This document shows, one piece after another, positions 1-9,799 of a stretch of DNA of 64,000 nt; positions within the stretch are counted from its first letter, which is position 1, and each line of letters opens with the position of its first letter. Position numbers and translations under genes: made by a program. The stretch covers positions 1,463,442-1,527,441 of the forward strand of contig CANXME010000501.1 of NCBI GenBank assembly GCA_948144175.1. The letters are read 5' to 3'. Under the pieces are notes generated by a model that was given only the letters and a program-made list of their open reading frames with translations, did not search any database and was not told where the DNA came from. This stretch comes from Closterium sp. NIES-65. Its lineage: Eukaryota > Streptophyta > Zygnematophyceae > Desmidiales > Closteriaceae.

Positions 1-535
1 TATTGTGTAGCCCTGAAAATATGAGATCCCATATGACACACACTTATTTCTTGTCGCATAAACTAATAACACTGCAAAAAAACCCTACGGGGAAATGTGT
101 GCAATCATGGGGAGGCATCGAATGTCATCTACGAGGGTTCTATATTTATGGCTTTATTCATCTGAACATTTTCACGTACAAAAAAGTGCCAATAACGCAT
201 GTGCCAACTACTAATAATAATAGGGCACAAAATAGCGACTAGTACAACAAATTATTACATGCGCAAACATTGATATAGAAACCTGATGTTGTAAAAAACA
301 AATCACACCAAATTTATCATATATTTAAAACCGAAATGCAAAATATTGAATCCGTCTCCAGCTTGAAAGAGGGCTTGTCGAGCGAAACAATTTTCAAACC
401 AAACTGACAAGTTTGCACTGTTTCATTGAGAGCGTTCGAACAAATCTGATTGGTTCCCGCCAAAACCGAAAGAAGAAACACAGCACGTCAGGCGTCGCAT
501 CTGAAGAAATTAACTCTACAACGGTGGGAACTAGA
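1..535. other. AT-rich non-coding flank
   Basis: The first half-kilobase is AT-rich and has no recognisable coding domain. The longest open frames (about 79 codons) have no similarity I can name. The composition switches abruptly to very GC-rich at about 540, where the Copia-A leader begins. I see no LTR, PBS or target-site duplication here, so the 5' end of Copia-A is missing rather than hidden. Confidence 0.6.
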
Positions 536-539
536 CTGC

Positions 540-1265
540 AGAGTAGCGCCGCCCTTCGCAGACGCGTCGCGCCGCCCCTTCGTGGCCCCGCCGCGCCTAC
601 CGCCCTCAGCGGCCCGTCGCCGCCCACCCCCTGTGGCCCGTCGCCGCCCTTTCACCTGCGGCCCCGTCGCCGCCCTTACAGCGGCCCCGTCGCTGCCCTT
701 GCAGCGGCCCCGTCGCCGCCCTCCCCTTACGGCCCGTCGCCGCCCTCCCCTTACGGCCCGTCGCCGCCCTTACAGCGGCCCCGTCGCCGCCCTTACAGCG
801 GCCCCGTCGCCGCCCTCCCCTTACGGCCCGTCGCCGCCCTTTCAGCGGCCCCGCCGCCTTCTTCAGCGGCCCCGTCGCCACCCCTGCAACGGCCTCGACG
901 CCGCCCCTTCAGCGGCCCTCCCGCCGCCTCCTCTGCGGCCCCGTCGCCGCTCACTTCAGCGGCCCCGCCGCCCTTCGCGGCCCCGCCTTCCGTAGCGGCA
1001 CAGCCGCCCAGCAGCCGAGCCGCCGAGCAGCCGAGCCGCCCAGCAGCCGAGCCGCCGAGCAGCCGAGCCGTCGAGCCGCCGAGCCGCCCAGCAGCCGAGC
1101 TGCCGAGGCGCCGAGCCGCCCAGCAGCCGAGCCGCCGAGCAGCCGAGCCGCCCAGCAGCCGAGCCGCCGAGCATCCGAGCCGCCCGAGCCCAGCCTAGTC
1201 GCCGAGCCGTCGAGCCGCCCAGTTGCCGAGCCGCCGAGCCGCCCGAGCCACCCTGTCCAGTAAGA
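540..1265 (+). repeat. C-rich low-complexity leader of Copia-A
   Basis: About 700 bp of imperfect tandem units based on CCGTCGCCGCCC and, further on, GCCGAGCCGCCCAGCAG. The same type of C-rich leader sits between PBS and gag in Copia-B, C, D, F, I, J and K. Several frames stay open simply because the sequence lacks A and T, giving Pro/Arg/Ala-rich translations. I regard it as an untranslated leader or a low-complexity N-terminal extension, not a separate gene. Confidence 0.75.
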
Positions 1266-1327
1266 GCAGCGCCTCTGTCACTGCACTGCCCTTACCCTAC
1301 TGTTCGCGCTGCTAGTCTACTGCTGTC

Positions 1328-2645
1328 ATGGCTACCCCTAGTGTCCTCGCTTTCGACGCTGAGGGTCAGGCCATTGACTTTGACGTCTGGGTAGATGACC
1401 TGCAGCTTTTCTTTTAGTGCGATAGGACACACGGTCTCTCCCTCTTTGACCTCACCTCTGGTGCCTCTCCTGCCCTTGCTGCTGATGCCGACGCCACTGT
1501 TCGCTCACAGTGGGCCACACGCGATGCTGCTGCACGTCTTGCCGTGCGTCGCCACCTGCCTACCTCTGAGCGTGCGCACTTTAGTCAGTACAAGAGTGCT
1601 TAGACCTTGTACGACGCTGTAGTTGCACGCTACTCCTCCCCTGCCACTGCTGCACTGAGCCGCCTCATGCTACCGTACCTCTTCCCTGACCTTGCTGCCT
1701 TTCCCACAGTCGCTGACCTCATTACGCACCTCCGCACTAGTGACACTCGCTACCGCGCTGCGCTTCCTGCTGAGTTCTGCGCCAAGAACCCCTCCCCCAT
1801 GTACATACCCTCTACTACATAGTCACCCGGCTCCCTGACTCCTTTCGCGTAGTCAGGGACCACTTCCTCTCAGTTTGCCCCACCACTCTCACCGTTGACC
1901 TCCTCGAGGAGGCCCTCCTAGCAGCAGAGAAGAGCATAGTAGCTGTAGGAGCCTCTCGTGGTGACCCTCGCACCCCCATTTTTTAGGGGTGTTCCCCCTC
2001 CCCCCTTTTGCCCTCTGTTGCCTCTGCTGCTGCAGCCGACCTCGTTGGGCTTGAGTCGGTCGGTGCGGCGTCTACCCCTAGCGCGAGACGCCGCCCTGGC
2101 AAGGGCAAGGGGGGCAGGGGCGCTGGAGGAGCTAGCAGAGGCGGTGGAGGAGGCGGTGGAGGCGGTGGAGGGGGTGGGGGTGGCGGTGGGGGTGGTGGCG
2201 GGGGTGGAGGTGTCGGTGGCGGCAGTGGAGGCGGAGGCGGCGGCGGCGGCGGCGGTGGCGGTGGGAGCGGAGGTGGCGGAGATGGCGGCGGTGGAGAAGG
2301 CGGTGGCGGTGGAGGTGGAGTTGGTCGGGGTGAAGCTGCGTAGAGGGTCGGCTCCGGTGGTGGTCAGCGCCAGCAGCAGCAGCAGCAGCAGCGCACTCGT
2401 GACATCCCCCCGCCTCAGCAGCTCCGTGAGTGGTACGCTGCACGCCAGCGGGGTGGGGGTACTGGTCCGTGCACCTACGTCCTACGCACCGGCGACCGCG
2501 CAGATGAACAGTGCGGGGGTGCGCACTCCACCCAGCGCTGCTTTGGCTGCCTGACGGACGCTTGGCGTCACCAGTTCCCGTATGCCACTGAGATCCCCCG
2601 CTGGGGTGAGATTTCTAGGGCGGGAGTAGCTGTCTTTGACCTTTG
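1328..2645 (+). pseudogene. Copia-A gag (broken)
   Basis: The ATG at 1328 opens the conserved gag start (MATPSVLAFDAEG) seen in Copia-B and C. Next come the UBN2-like gag core, a Gly-rich tract (about 2130-2335), the motif PPPQQLREWY and a Cys/His motif (C-x13-C-x3-H-x4-C). Lesions seen by comparison with Copia-B: TAG for Gln at about 1414 and 1601, a 1-nt deletion near 1808 that shifts the frame, TAG at 1984-1986, TAG at 2341-2343, and a 1-nt insertion near 2645. Gag would form the particle shell and bind RNA; this copy cannot. Confidence 0.9.
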
Positions 2646-5600
2646 AGTTTGATGCTATTCTTGCTGCCATGTATGCTGTGACTATTAGTGATGAGGGTGA
2701 CTGTTACCGGTGTTTTCCGCCCGACCCGGGCATTGAGACTGCTGCTCTAGGTACTGGTGAGGCTGCTGCTCTAGGTGCTAGCGAGGCTGCTGCTCTAGGT
2801 GCTCGTGCGTCTGCTCCCTCAGGTGCTGGTGAGTCTGCTCTCTCAGGTACTGCGTCGGCTTCGGCCTCCCACACCTTCACCCTTGACTCGGGGGCTTCTC
2901 GCTCCTTCTTTCGAGACCGCACCACACTCACGCCGCTTGGCCCGCCAGTTGCACTCTCTCTAGCAGACCCCTCTGGGGGTCCTGTCCTTGCTCACTACTC
3001 CACTGTCCGCCCGTGTCCGGCGGCCCCCTTTGGCACCCTGTCTGGTCTTTACCTCCCCTCGTTCTCTACGAACTTGGTGAGTGGTGCTGACCTATAGGAT
3101 GCGGGGGTTCACCAGTTCACTCCTGCGAGTCAGCGGGTGACCCACTACACGGACGCTCGGACAGGCCGACACTTGGCCACGTTTACACGTCGGCCGGGGT
3201 CGAGCCTGTACACATTGACCACTGCGTCTCCTCCATTGACTGCGTCTGGTCAGGTAGCTGCGTCGGTTCAGGTGTTTGCTGTAGCGTCCACGTCTGGTCC
3301 TGAGTCTGCCCCCTGCTCGTGTCGCCTCCTGTCTCACGAGACTCTCCTCTGGCACCACCGCCTTGGTCACCCCTCCCTGCTTCGTCTCCGAGGCATGGCC
3401 TCCCGTCTCCTTGTCTCTGGTCTTCCCCGGTCCCTCCCTCCCCTTCCTCCGGGGCCTGGCCCTACCTGCGTCCCCTGTGTCGAGGGGCACCAACGGGCTG
3501 CTCCTCACTCCTCCCAGTTTCCTCCGACAGAGGCCCCGCTGCAGACGCTTCACATGGACGTGTGGGGCCCAGCCCGCGTCCGTGGACAGGGTCACGAGCG
3601 CTACTTCCTGCTGGTGGTTGACGACTACTCGCGTTACACCACAGTCTTCCCCTTGCGCAGCAAGGGTGATGTCACTGAGGTGTTGATCGACTAGATCCGC
3701 ACAGCTCCTCTCCAGCTCAGGCAGAGCTTCGGCTCGGACTTTCCTGTTCTGCGGCTGCACTCTGACAGAGGCGGAGAGTTCTCCTCTGGCCTTCTACGAG
3801 CCTACTGTCGTGCACGAGGCATCCGCCAGACCTTCACGCTTCCGGACTCTCCACAGCAAAATGGGATTGCTGAGCGCCGCATTGGCATGGTCATGGATGT
3901 CGCTCGTACGTCCATGATGCATGCGGCTGCCCCCCATTTTCTGTGGCCGTTTGCGGTTCGGTACGCGGCGCATCACATCAACCTGCACCCCAGGGTCTCC
4001 ATGCTGGAGACCTCCCCAGCTTTGCTGTGGACGGGGAAGGTTGGCGATGCGTCTGCGTTTTGGGTCTGGGGATCTCGGGCGTTTGTCCGCGACTTGTCTG
4101 CGGACAAGCTGTCCCCTCATGTTGCTCCTTGCGTCTTCCTTGGCTTCCCCCCTAACACGCCAGGGTGGCAGTTCTACCACCCCACCTCTCGCCGTGTTCT
4201 GTCCTCCCAGGACGTCACGTTTGACGAGTCGGTCCCCTACTACCGCCTCTTCCCCTACCGCACTCCGTCCCACCCCCCGCCACCGCTCTTCCTTGTACCA
4301 GGTCCCCCCCCGGTAGACCCCCTCCCCCCTCAGGGTCCTGCCCTTTCAGGTGTGTCCCACGTAGACGCAGTCGAGCCTGTCGAGATTACTGGTGACTCTG
4401 GTGCTGCTGAGGGTGCTGAGCCTGGGGGTGCTGACTCTGGGGGTGCTGAGCGTGTGGGTGCTACGCCTGGGGGTGCTGAGCCTGCGGGTGCTACTACTGG
4501 GGGTGCTGAGCCTGGGGGTGCTGCGACTAGGGGTGCTGAGCCTGGGGGTGCTGAGCTTGGGGGTACTACGCCTGGGGGTCCTGAGCCTGGGGGTGCTACG
4601 CCTGGAGGTGCTGAGCCTGGGGGTGCGGAGCCTGAGGGAGTTGGGCCTACTCGTGTGGCGTCTGGCGGTGCTGGGCCTGGAGGTTCTCTGGGTGCTTCGT
4701 CTCGACGGGAGCCCCTCTCTCCACAGGAGCTGGGTGAGTGGTTTGCCCGGCGCTGGAGGCGTGCTATTGAAGCTGGAGGTTCTTCGGCTGCTGAGGGTGC
4801 TGGTGCCGCGGGTCCCGGAGGTGCTCGTACTGGGAGTACTGGAGCTGCTGGGCCTGCGGGTACGACTAGAGCTGGAGCTGCTGAGGGTGTTGGCGCTGAG
4901 GCTACTGCTGTCGGTCCTAGACGCGGTCTCGCTGGGGGTACTACTGGTGCTGCTGGAGGTACTAGAGCTGGAGGTGCTCCTAGCGCTGGTGCTGCCGCTG
5001 GCGGTGCTGGTGCTGTTCCTGCTATGTCTGGAGTCGCCGCGCGGCCTCGGCCGTACTTCGTTCCGCTCCTTCAGCAGGTTCTTGGTCTCCCGCCTTCTAC
5101 TTGTCCTCCTCCTCCCTTAGAGTGTCCATAGCCTGTCCCGTCACAGTTACAGTTACAGCCGTCCTCCCCACTGCCTGCTCCTTCTCCCTACACTGGTCCT
5201 ACTGGAGGTCTTGCTGAGCGTCGTGAGCCTGCGTCTCGCCCTGCGTCGCCTGTCCGTGCTGCTCGCACTAGTGGTCGTGGTTCGCGTCAGCGTCCTCCTC
5301 CTGTCCGTGGCACGCACCAGATGACTCTGCATCCGTCCACTCCTCCTCTGCGTGCCCCTTTGCCTTCTCCTCCTAAGTCCTCTCTTCCTGCTCTTCCCGA
5401 CCCGGAGTCGGACTCTCTTCGTGCTGCCAGTCCTACTGTCACGCGTCTCCTTGCTACTGTCGTCACTGACCCTTCCTTTGAATCCACTGCTGCGTCTGCA
5501 TTAGTTGCTGAGCTCGTCGACTTTGCTGCTCGCTGTCGTCTTGACTACGCTGCTAGTCTTGTCGCTGAGTCTGTCTGTCCTCCGTCCGTCGGGGGTGAGT

Positions 5601-6983
5601 GTGCCCTTGGCACGGACGTCCTTGAGGATAGGCAGGAGGAGTTCCAGTGTCTGGCTGCTGCTTCACCTCATCTCGTGTCCGTACTGCTTACCCCTGAGGG
5701 AGACGCGGATGCACTTGACATCCCGACTCCGCGCTCTTACGCGGAGGCGATAGAGGGTCCCTACTCCTCTCAGTGGCAGGCAGCTATGGACGCAGAGATG
5801 GCTTCTTGGAAGTCCACAAGCACCTACGTCGACGAGGTTCCCCCACCTGGGGCGAACATCGTCAGTGGCATGTGGATTTTCAGGGTGAAGCGGCCGCCGG
5901 GTTCTCCGCCTGTCTTCAAGGCGCGTTACGTGGCTCGAGGCTTCAGTCAGTGGCAGGGAGTTGACTACTTTCAGACCTTCTCTCCCACCCCGAAGATGAC
6001 CACTCTTCGGGTGCTGCTGCACATAGCCGCTCAATGCGACTACGAGCTTCACTCTCTTGACTTCAGCACAGCTTTCCTACAGGGCAGCCTGCACGAGGAG
6101 ATCTGGCTGCGCCACCCACCTGGCTTCACTGGGTCGTTTCCTCCTGGTATCCAGTGGAGCCTCCGGCGGCCAGTCTACGGTCTCCGCCAGGCGCCCCGTG
6201 AGTGGCACAATACACTGAGGACTACACTTGCGGCTCTTGGGTTTGCTCCTTCTACTGCCGACCCGTCGCTGTTTCTGCGCACCGACACCTCTTTGCCGCC
6301 GTTCTACATCCTCGTGTACGTCGACGACTTGGTCTTTGCCACTACTGACACTGCTGGACTCGCCCACGTGAAGTCCGAGTTGCAGAAGAGACACACGTGC
6401 ACAGACCTGGGTGAACTGCGCAGCTACCTTGGCTTGCAGATCACCCGGGACAGAGCACAGCGCACCATTACCCTGATTCAGTCACACATGGTGCAGCAGG
6501 TCCTTCAGCGCTTCGGCTTCACGTACTCCTCGCCTCAGGCCACTCCTCTGCCTACTCGCCATTCGCTCTCAGCTCTGCCTTCGGATGAGTCCGTAGAGTC
6601 GAGTGGCCCGTACCCAGAGCTTGTTGGCTGCCTCATGTACCTGATGATCTGCACTCGGCCTGACCTTGCATACCCTCTTAGCATTCTTGCACGCTATGTT
6701 GCTCCTGGGAGACACAGACCGGAGCACATGGCTGCAACGAAGAGGGTGTTGCGCTACTTGTGCAGTACGTCGGGCATGGGGCTTGTGCTTGGAGGGCGGA
6801 GTCCAGTGGTCCTCACTGGGCACGCAGACGCTTCTTGGGCTGACGACCAGGCCAAGCAGCGGTCGTCATAGGGTTACACCTTCAGCCTTGGTTCCGGCTC
6901 TGTTTCGTGGCGCGCTACCCGCTCGTCTTCTGTTCTCGGCTCCAGTTGTGAGGCTGAGATCTACGATGGGGCCATGACTTTCC
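2646..6983 (+). pseudogene. Copia-A pol polyprotein (four TAG stops, 3' truncated)
   Basis: One reading frame runs from the protease (LDSGASRSFF near 2883) through the HHCC zinc domain (HHRLGH about 3355, CVPC about 3472), the integrase (D in HMDVWGP about 3557, HSDRGGEF about 3765, E in GIAERRIG about 3867), a GAEPG-rich linker, reverse transcriptase (YVDD about 6317) and part of RNase H (HADASWAD about 6823). Only four stops interrupt it: 3095-3097, 3692-3694, 5129-5131 and 6869-6871, all TAG. Alignment to Copia-B and C gives three as CAG>TAG and one as TGG>TAG. The catalytic residues are intact. The RNase H C-terminus and the 3' LTR are lost at the junction near 6983. Confidence 0.93.
4420..4640 (+). 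repeat. 15-bp minisatellite in the integrase-RT linker
   Basis: Tandem copies of a 15-bp unit (GGTGCTGAGCCTGGG and variants) coding for repeats of the pentapeptide GAEPG. Copy number differs among Copia-A, B, C, F, I, K and N, while the flanking domains stay collinear. It probably acts as a flexible spacer between integrase and reverse transcriptase and changes length by slippage. Confidence 0.85.
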
Positions 6984-7594
6984 TCAGCATCAAAGGTAAG
7001 GACACTGGGGGTAGCCATGACTGCAGTGGCCTAGCAGGGAGTGATCTCACCAGTCCGAGTAAGTAGGGCCGGGGCGCGCCGGTAGGAACAGTAGCGGCTC
7101 GACGGCAGGGTGGCTCGGCGGCTCGGCTTCTGGGCGGCTCGGCGGCTTGGTTGCTGGGCGGCTCGGCGGCTCGGCTGCTTGGCGGCTCGGCGGCTCGGCT
7201 GTTGGGCGGCTCGGCTGCTGGGTGGCTCGGTGGCTCGGTTGCTGGGTGGCTCGGCGGCTCGGCGGCTCGGCTGCTGGGCGGCTCGGCGGCTCGGCTCCTG
7301 GGTGGTTCGGCTGCTCAGCTGCTGGGCTGCCCAACGGTGAAGGGGCCGGTAGAGGCGGCGACGGGGCCGGTAGAGGCGGCGATGGGGCCAGTAGAGGCGG
7401 CGATGGGGCTGTTAGGGGCGGCGACGGGGCCGCTAAGGGTGGCGAGGTGGCCGCGAAGGGCGGCGACGGGGCCTCTAGGGGCGGCGACGGGGCCGCTAGG
7501 GGCGGCGACGGGGCCGCAGAGGGGCCGCAAGGGGCCTAGAGGGGCGGCGACGAGGCCGTGAAGGGGCCGTAAGGGGCCTAGAGGGGGCGGCGAC

Positions 7595-7775
7595 GGGTCA
7601 GTGCGCCCATAACCCTCCAGACGAACGCGCCTGTAACCCTCTCAAGGATCAATCGGGCATCCACAGTGCAGATCTACTGACACCCCCCCACACTGGGAGG
7701 CCCAGGACTAAGCACAGCGGCACCGGCCTACATGTGCATACACCGGGAATCGGACCCAAGACCGCTCTGATACCA
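7595..7775 (-). mobile_element. TRIM remnant fused at the Copia-G PBS
   Basis: In the sense direction this holds a PBS, an 80-bp interior with a T-arm/B-box-like segment (GGTCCGATTCC, one base off the B-box consensus), a G-rich polypurine run and the first 88 bp of a TRIM LTR (TGTCAGTAGATCTGC...). It matches the intact TRIM at 17031-17405 except that the upstream TRIM LTR is replaced by the Copia-G LTR. The switch lies exactly at the PBS. Confidence 0.8.
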
Positions 7776-7900
7776 TGTGAAGAATGAGGAATGAATGAAC
7801 TAGCAAGCAGGTGGGTACAAGTAGGAAAACCTAGAAATGTTGTACCCCATATAGTCTACCCCACTACAGCCTACAAAGACTATAGCATATAAGTTTGACA
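7776..7900 (-). repeat. Copia-G LTR
   Basis: A 125-bp LTR starting TGTGAAG and ending TTTGACA on the plus strand, so TGTCAAA...TTCACA in the sense direction. It contains the core shared by the LTRs of B, C, F, I and K (a GTAG...GGGGTAC hairpin followed by a TAGG-type motif). A PBS is directly adjacent at 7763-7775. No partner LTR is present because the element is truncated. Confidence 0.85.
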
Positions 7901-8839
7901 TGACAGAGTTTTCGACCTGCCAACGCAGCATCTCCACGGTTTGTCAATGCAGCTTGTGTGCGACTTGCCAACGCTGCAGAATGGCGGCCTGCCAACGCTG
8001 CACCCGCGCGGCTTGCCAATGCTGCATCCGCGCGGCTTGCCAGCACTGCATCCGCAGGTGATTGTAAGCGCATGCGCAAGCACCTACTTCGCAGGTGCTT
8101 GTAGACAGTTATGCACGACGTGCACTGTCGAGCACATTGCGCAGGTTGTCAGCCACATGCTGACGGTTGCACCTGATGAGCCACGTCAACCACGTGCTGC
8201 CATGTCGGTGGACTACGCTACAGCAACCTCGACGACGACCCTCCGCGGAACCTCGTCGAGCAGGTAACCTGGTCAACCAGGTAAAGTCCTTGACAGCCCT
8301 GCAGGATGATGACCTTCGTCATTACCAGTTGACGACCTTCGTCGTCGCGGCTCGATGACCTTCGTCGAACACCTTTGTCGAACACCTCAGTCAATATTTC
8401 AAAATGTCAGCTCCTGATTGGTCAAAATTAAGGCACATTCGAATTTCTGGCCAAAATTCGCATGTGCAGTCTCAAGGGTGCGCAGGGTCAGACGCGACCC
8501 TGCGCATACGAACACCCGCAAACCTCTGTGATGCACTCGCGGTTGCTTCTGCTACTCTTGCAAAGATTCCCTAGTACACCTCGTGTACAGGCAACCCTTG
8601 TACTCCTGTAGAAGGTTGGCTGCACCTCCCGCACACCCGACCACGAAGCCAATTTTGCCCATGCGAGGGCGGGGCCAATTTCCTTCAACACTCCCCTGCC
8701 GCACTCACGCTTGGGCACCCCACGCACAAGGCCCACCCAGAACCCAAGGGATAGAATACACTGAGAAAATCCTTCGTCAGCGTGCACACAACATACAGCA
8801 CGCCAGTCACCGCTCCAGCCGTGCATAAGGGCACGGCAC
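7901..8839. other. Unassigned repeats, possibly the LTR of the neighbouring H-like fragment
   Basis: No coding domain is recognisable. From about 7915 to 8060 a 22-26 bp unit containing TGCCAACGCTGCA recurs about six times with changes. A 9-bp perfect inverted repeat (CAAGCACCT 8077-8085, AGGTGCTTG 8093-8101) follows. From 8290 to 8390 the word GACCTTCGTC recurs. The stretch lies directly downstream, in minus-strand sense, of the H-like RNase H fragment, where a 3' LTR would be expected. The Copia-H LTRs also contain GCAGCGCTG/TTGGCA words, so an LTR identity is plausible but unproven. Confidence 0.35.
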
Positions 8840-9341
8840 CTAGTGCTTCACATCGTCATCACTGTCGCCGACGTCAGCCAGACGAACTTGGCCAATCGCG
8901 ACGGAGCACCGGTTGAAGGCCGAAAAGTGCAGCCCCTTCGTCAGGAAGTCTGCCGGCTGCTCAGAGGTGGGGATGTACTTTAGCGCAATCTTCCCATGCT
9001 TCACCATCTGCTGCAGCCAGGCATAACGTCGCTCCATGTGCTTGAGGTTGCAGTTAAGCCCCAAGCCTTCCGCGATAGCAATGGCCGACTGGTTGTCCAC
9101 AGACGGCATCCTAGGGTCCAACAGTTGGAACTCTGCAAGGATGAAATGAAGTCGACGAGCCTCCTTGCCAGCTTCCGTGGCCGCAACGTACTCCGATTCG
9201 GTCGAGGAGAGCGTCGCACACTTGATGCGCTGGCTCGACCAGGAAACTGCGGCCCCTCCGAAGACGAACACATAGCCACCCGTGCTTGTCCGGGTCTGCT
9301 TGTCGCCCGCGTCGTCGGCGTCCACGTAGCCGACCAAGCAC
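8840..9341 (-). pseudogene. Copia RNase H fragment (H family)
   Basis: The minus-strand frame begins LVGYVDADDAGD and continues through TGGYVFVFGGAAVSWSS, ESEYVA, VDNQSAI and QPADFLTKGL to a TAG at 8840-8842. These are Copia RNase H signatures. They match the C-terminus of Copia-H (44150-44650) better than the A/B/C family. Similarity begins abruptly at about 9341; upstream sequence to 9580 is AT-rich and unrelated. The frame is open but holds only the last domain of a polyprotein. Confidence 0.85.
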
Positions 9342-9580
9342 AGCGTGCACGTCGCAAACTTGCGACGTATTTGCACATGTTTTGCGACGAATTTTGTAGT
9401 TTTTTTTTGTGAAGTCGAACGTGTGTGAAAAACACAATAGAACAACACTTTGAATTTCAGAAGCATTACAAAGCTAGTATGAGATTTCAAGTGGACCCAC
9501 TAGAAGGTGGGGGGCCACAATTTTAGCTGTTGGCTTTAAGCATCTAACAAAGGGCTCCATCATCTTGGTTTATTATCTAT

Positions 9581-9711
9581 TGTCAGAACATATAGTTTGT
9601 GCTTATTGTGTAGGCTATAGTGGGGTAGCCCATAAGGGGTACAACCCAATTAGGGTTAGTACTTGTACTCAGTTCATTCATAGTTCAATCATTCTTGTTT
9701 CAGTTTTCTCA
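9581..9711 (+). repeat. Copia-B 5' LTR
   Basis: Starts TGTCAGAACATATAG and ends TTTTCTCA, immediately followed by the PBS. It contains the LTR hairpin core (GTAGCCC...GGGGTAC) and a TAGGGTT motif. It carries the usual 5'-TG...CA-3' ends and matches 16631-16761. Confidence 0.95.
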
Positions 9712-9755
9712 TGGTATCAGAGCAGGTTCCCTAGTGGGAACTGTGCCAAGGGCCC
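9712..9755 (+). promoter_or_regulatory. Primer-binding site, adjacent hairpin and GGGCCC
   Basis: The PBS TGGTATCAGAGCA (9712-9724) matches the 3' end of plant initiator Met-tRNA, the usual plant LTR-element primer. Immediately downstream GTTCCC (9726-9731) can pair with GGGAAC (9736-9741) around a 4-nt loop. The palindrome GGGCCC follows at 9750-9755 and a T-run at 9769-9777. The same arrangement recurs in C, D, F, I and J. Confidence 0.85.
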
Positions 9756-9799
9756 ACCAAGTCGAAACTTTTTTTTTCTTCTGCCCGGAACGCGCTCAG

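Larger units (their letters stand above)
540..6983 (+). mobile_element. Copia-A, truncated Ty1/Copia retrotransposon
   Basis: A degenerate Copia copy in the order leader, gag, protease, integrase, linker, reverse transcriptase, RNase H. It has no 5' LTR or PBS. It stops inside RNase H at about 6983, where it meets an oppositely oriented element (Copia-G). It is closely related to Copia-B and Copia-C over its whole length. The gag carries several lesions, but pol is broken by only four in-frame stops, all TAG. The copy cannot make functional protein but is recent enough for every domain to be readable. Confidence 0.93.
6984..7900 (-). mobile_element. Copia-G, 5' fragment with captured TRIM sequence
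   Basis: Read on the minus strand: LTR (7900-7776), PBS (7775-7763, TGGTATCAGAGCG), about 80 bp identical in layout to the interior of the TRIM at 17031, part of a TRIM LTR (7682-7595), then a C-rich leader (about 7594-7025, GGCGGCTCGGCT-type and GGCGACGGGGCC-type repeats on the plus strand), and the start of gag (ATG at 7018, MATPSVL). It ends after about a dozen gag codons, where it abuts Copia-A in inverted orientation. The rest of the element is absent. Confidence 0.8.

Noticed and set aside
3..242. 79-codon frame at the window start
   Set aside because: No domain, AT-rich context, and possibly truncated by the window edge; nothing supports translation.
413..1198. 261-codon Pro-rich frame, resembling a hydroxyproline-rich wall protein
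   Set aside because: It lies in the C-rich leader of Copia-A, open frames exist on both strands, and the same kind of sequence precedes gag in every relative.
3095..6871. TAG as a reassigned sense codon (Gln)
   Set aside because: The intact Copia-C has no in-frame TAG and ends with TGA; other stops include TAA replacing Tyr and TGA replacing Arg; lesions of other kinds occur in the same copies.
8488..8826. 112-codon minus-strand frame downstream of the RNase H fragment
   Set aside because: No domain; it lies where an LTR or 3' flank of the H-like element is expected.
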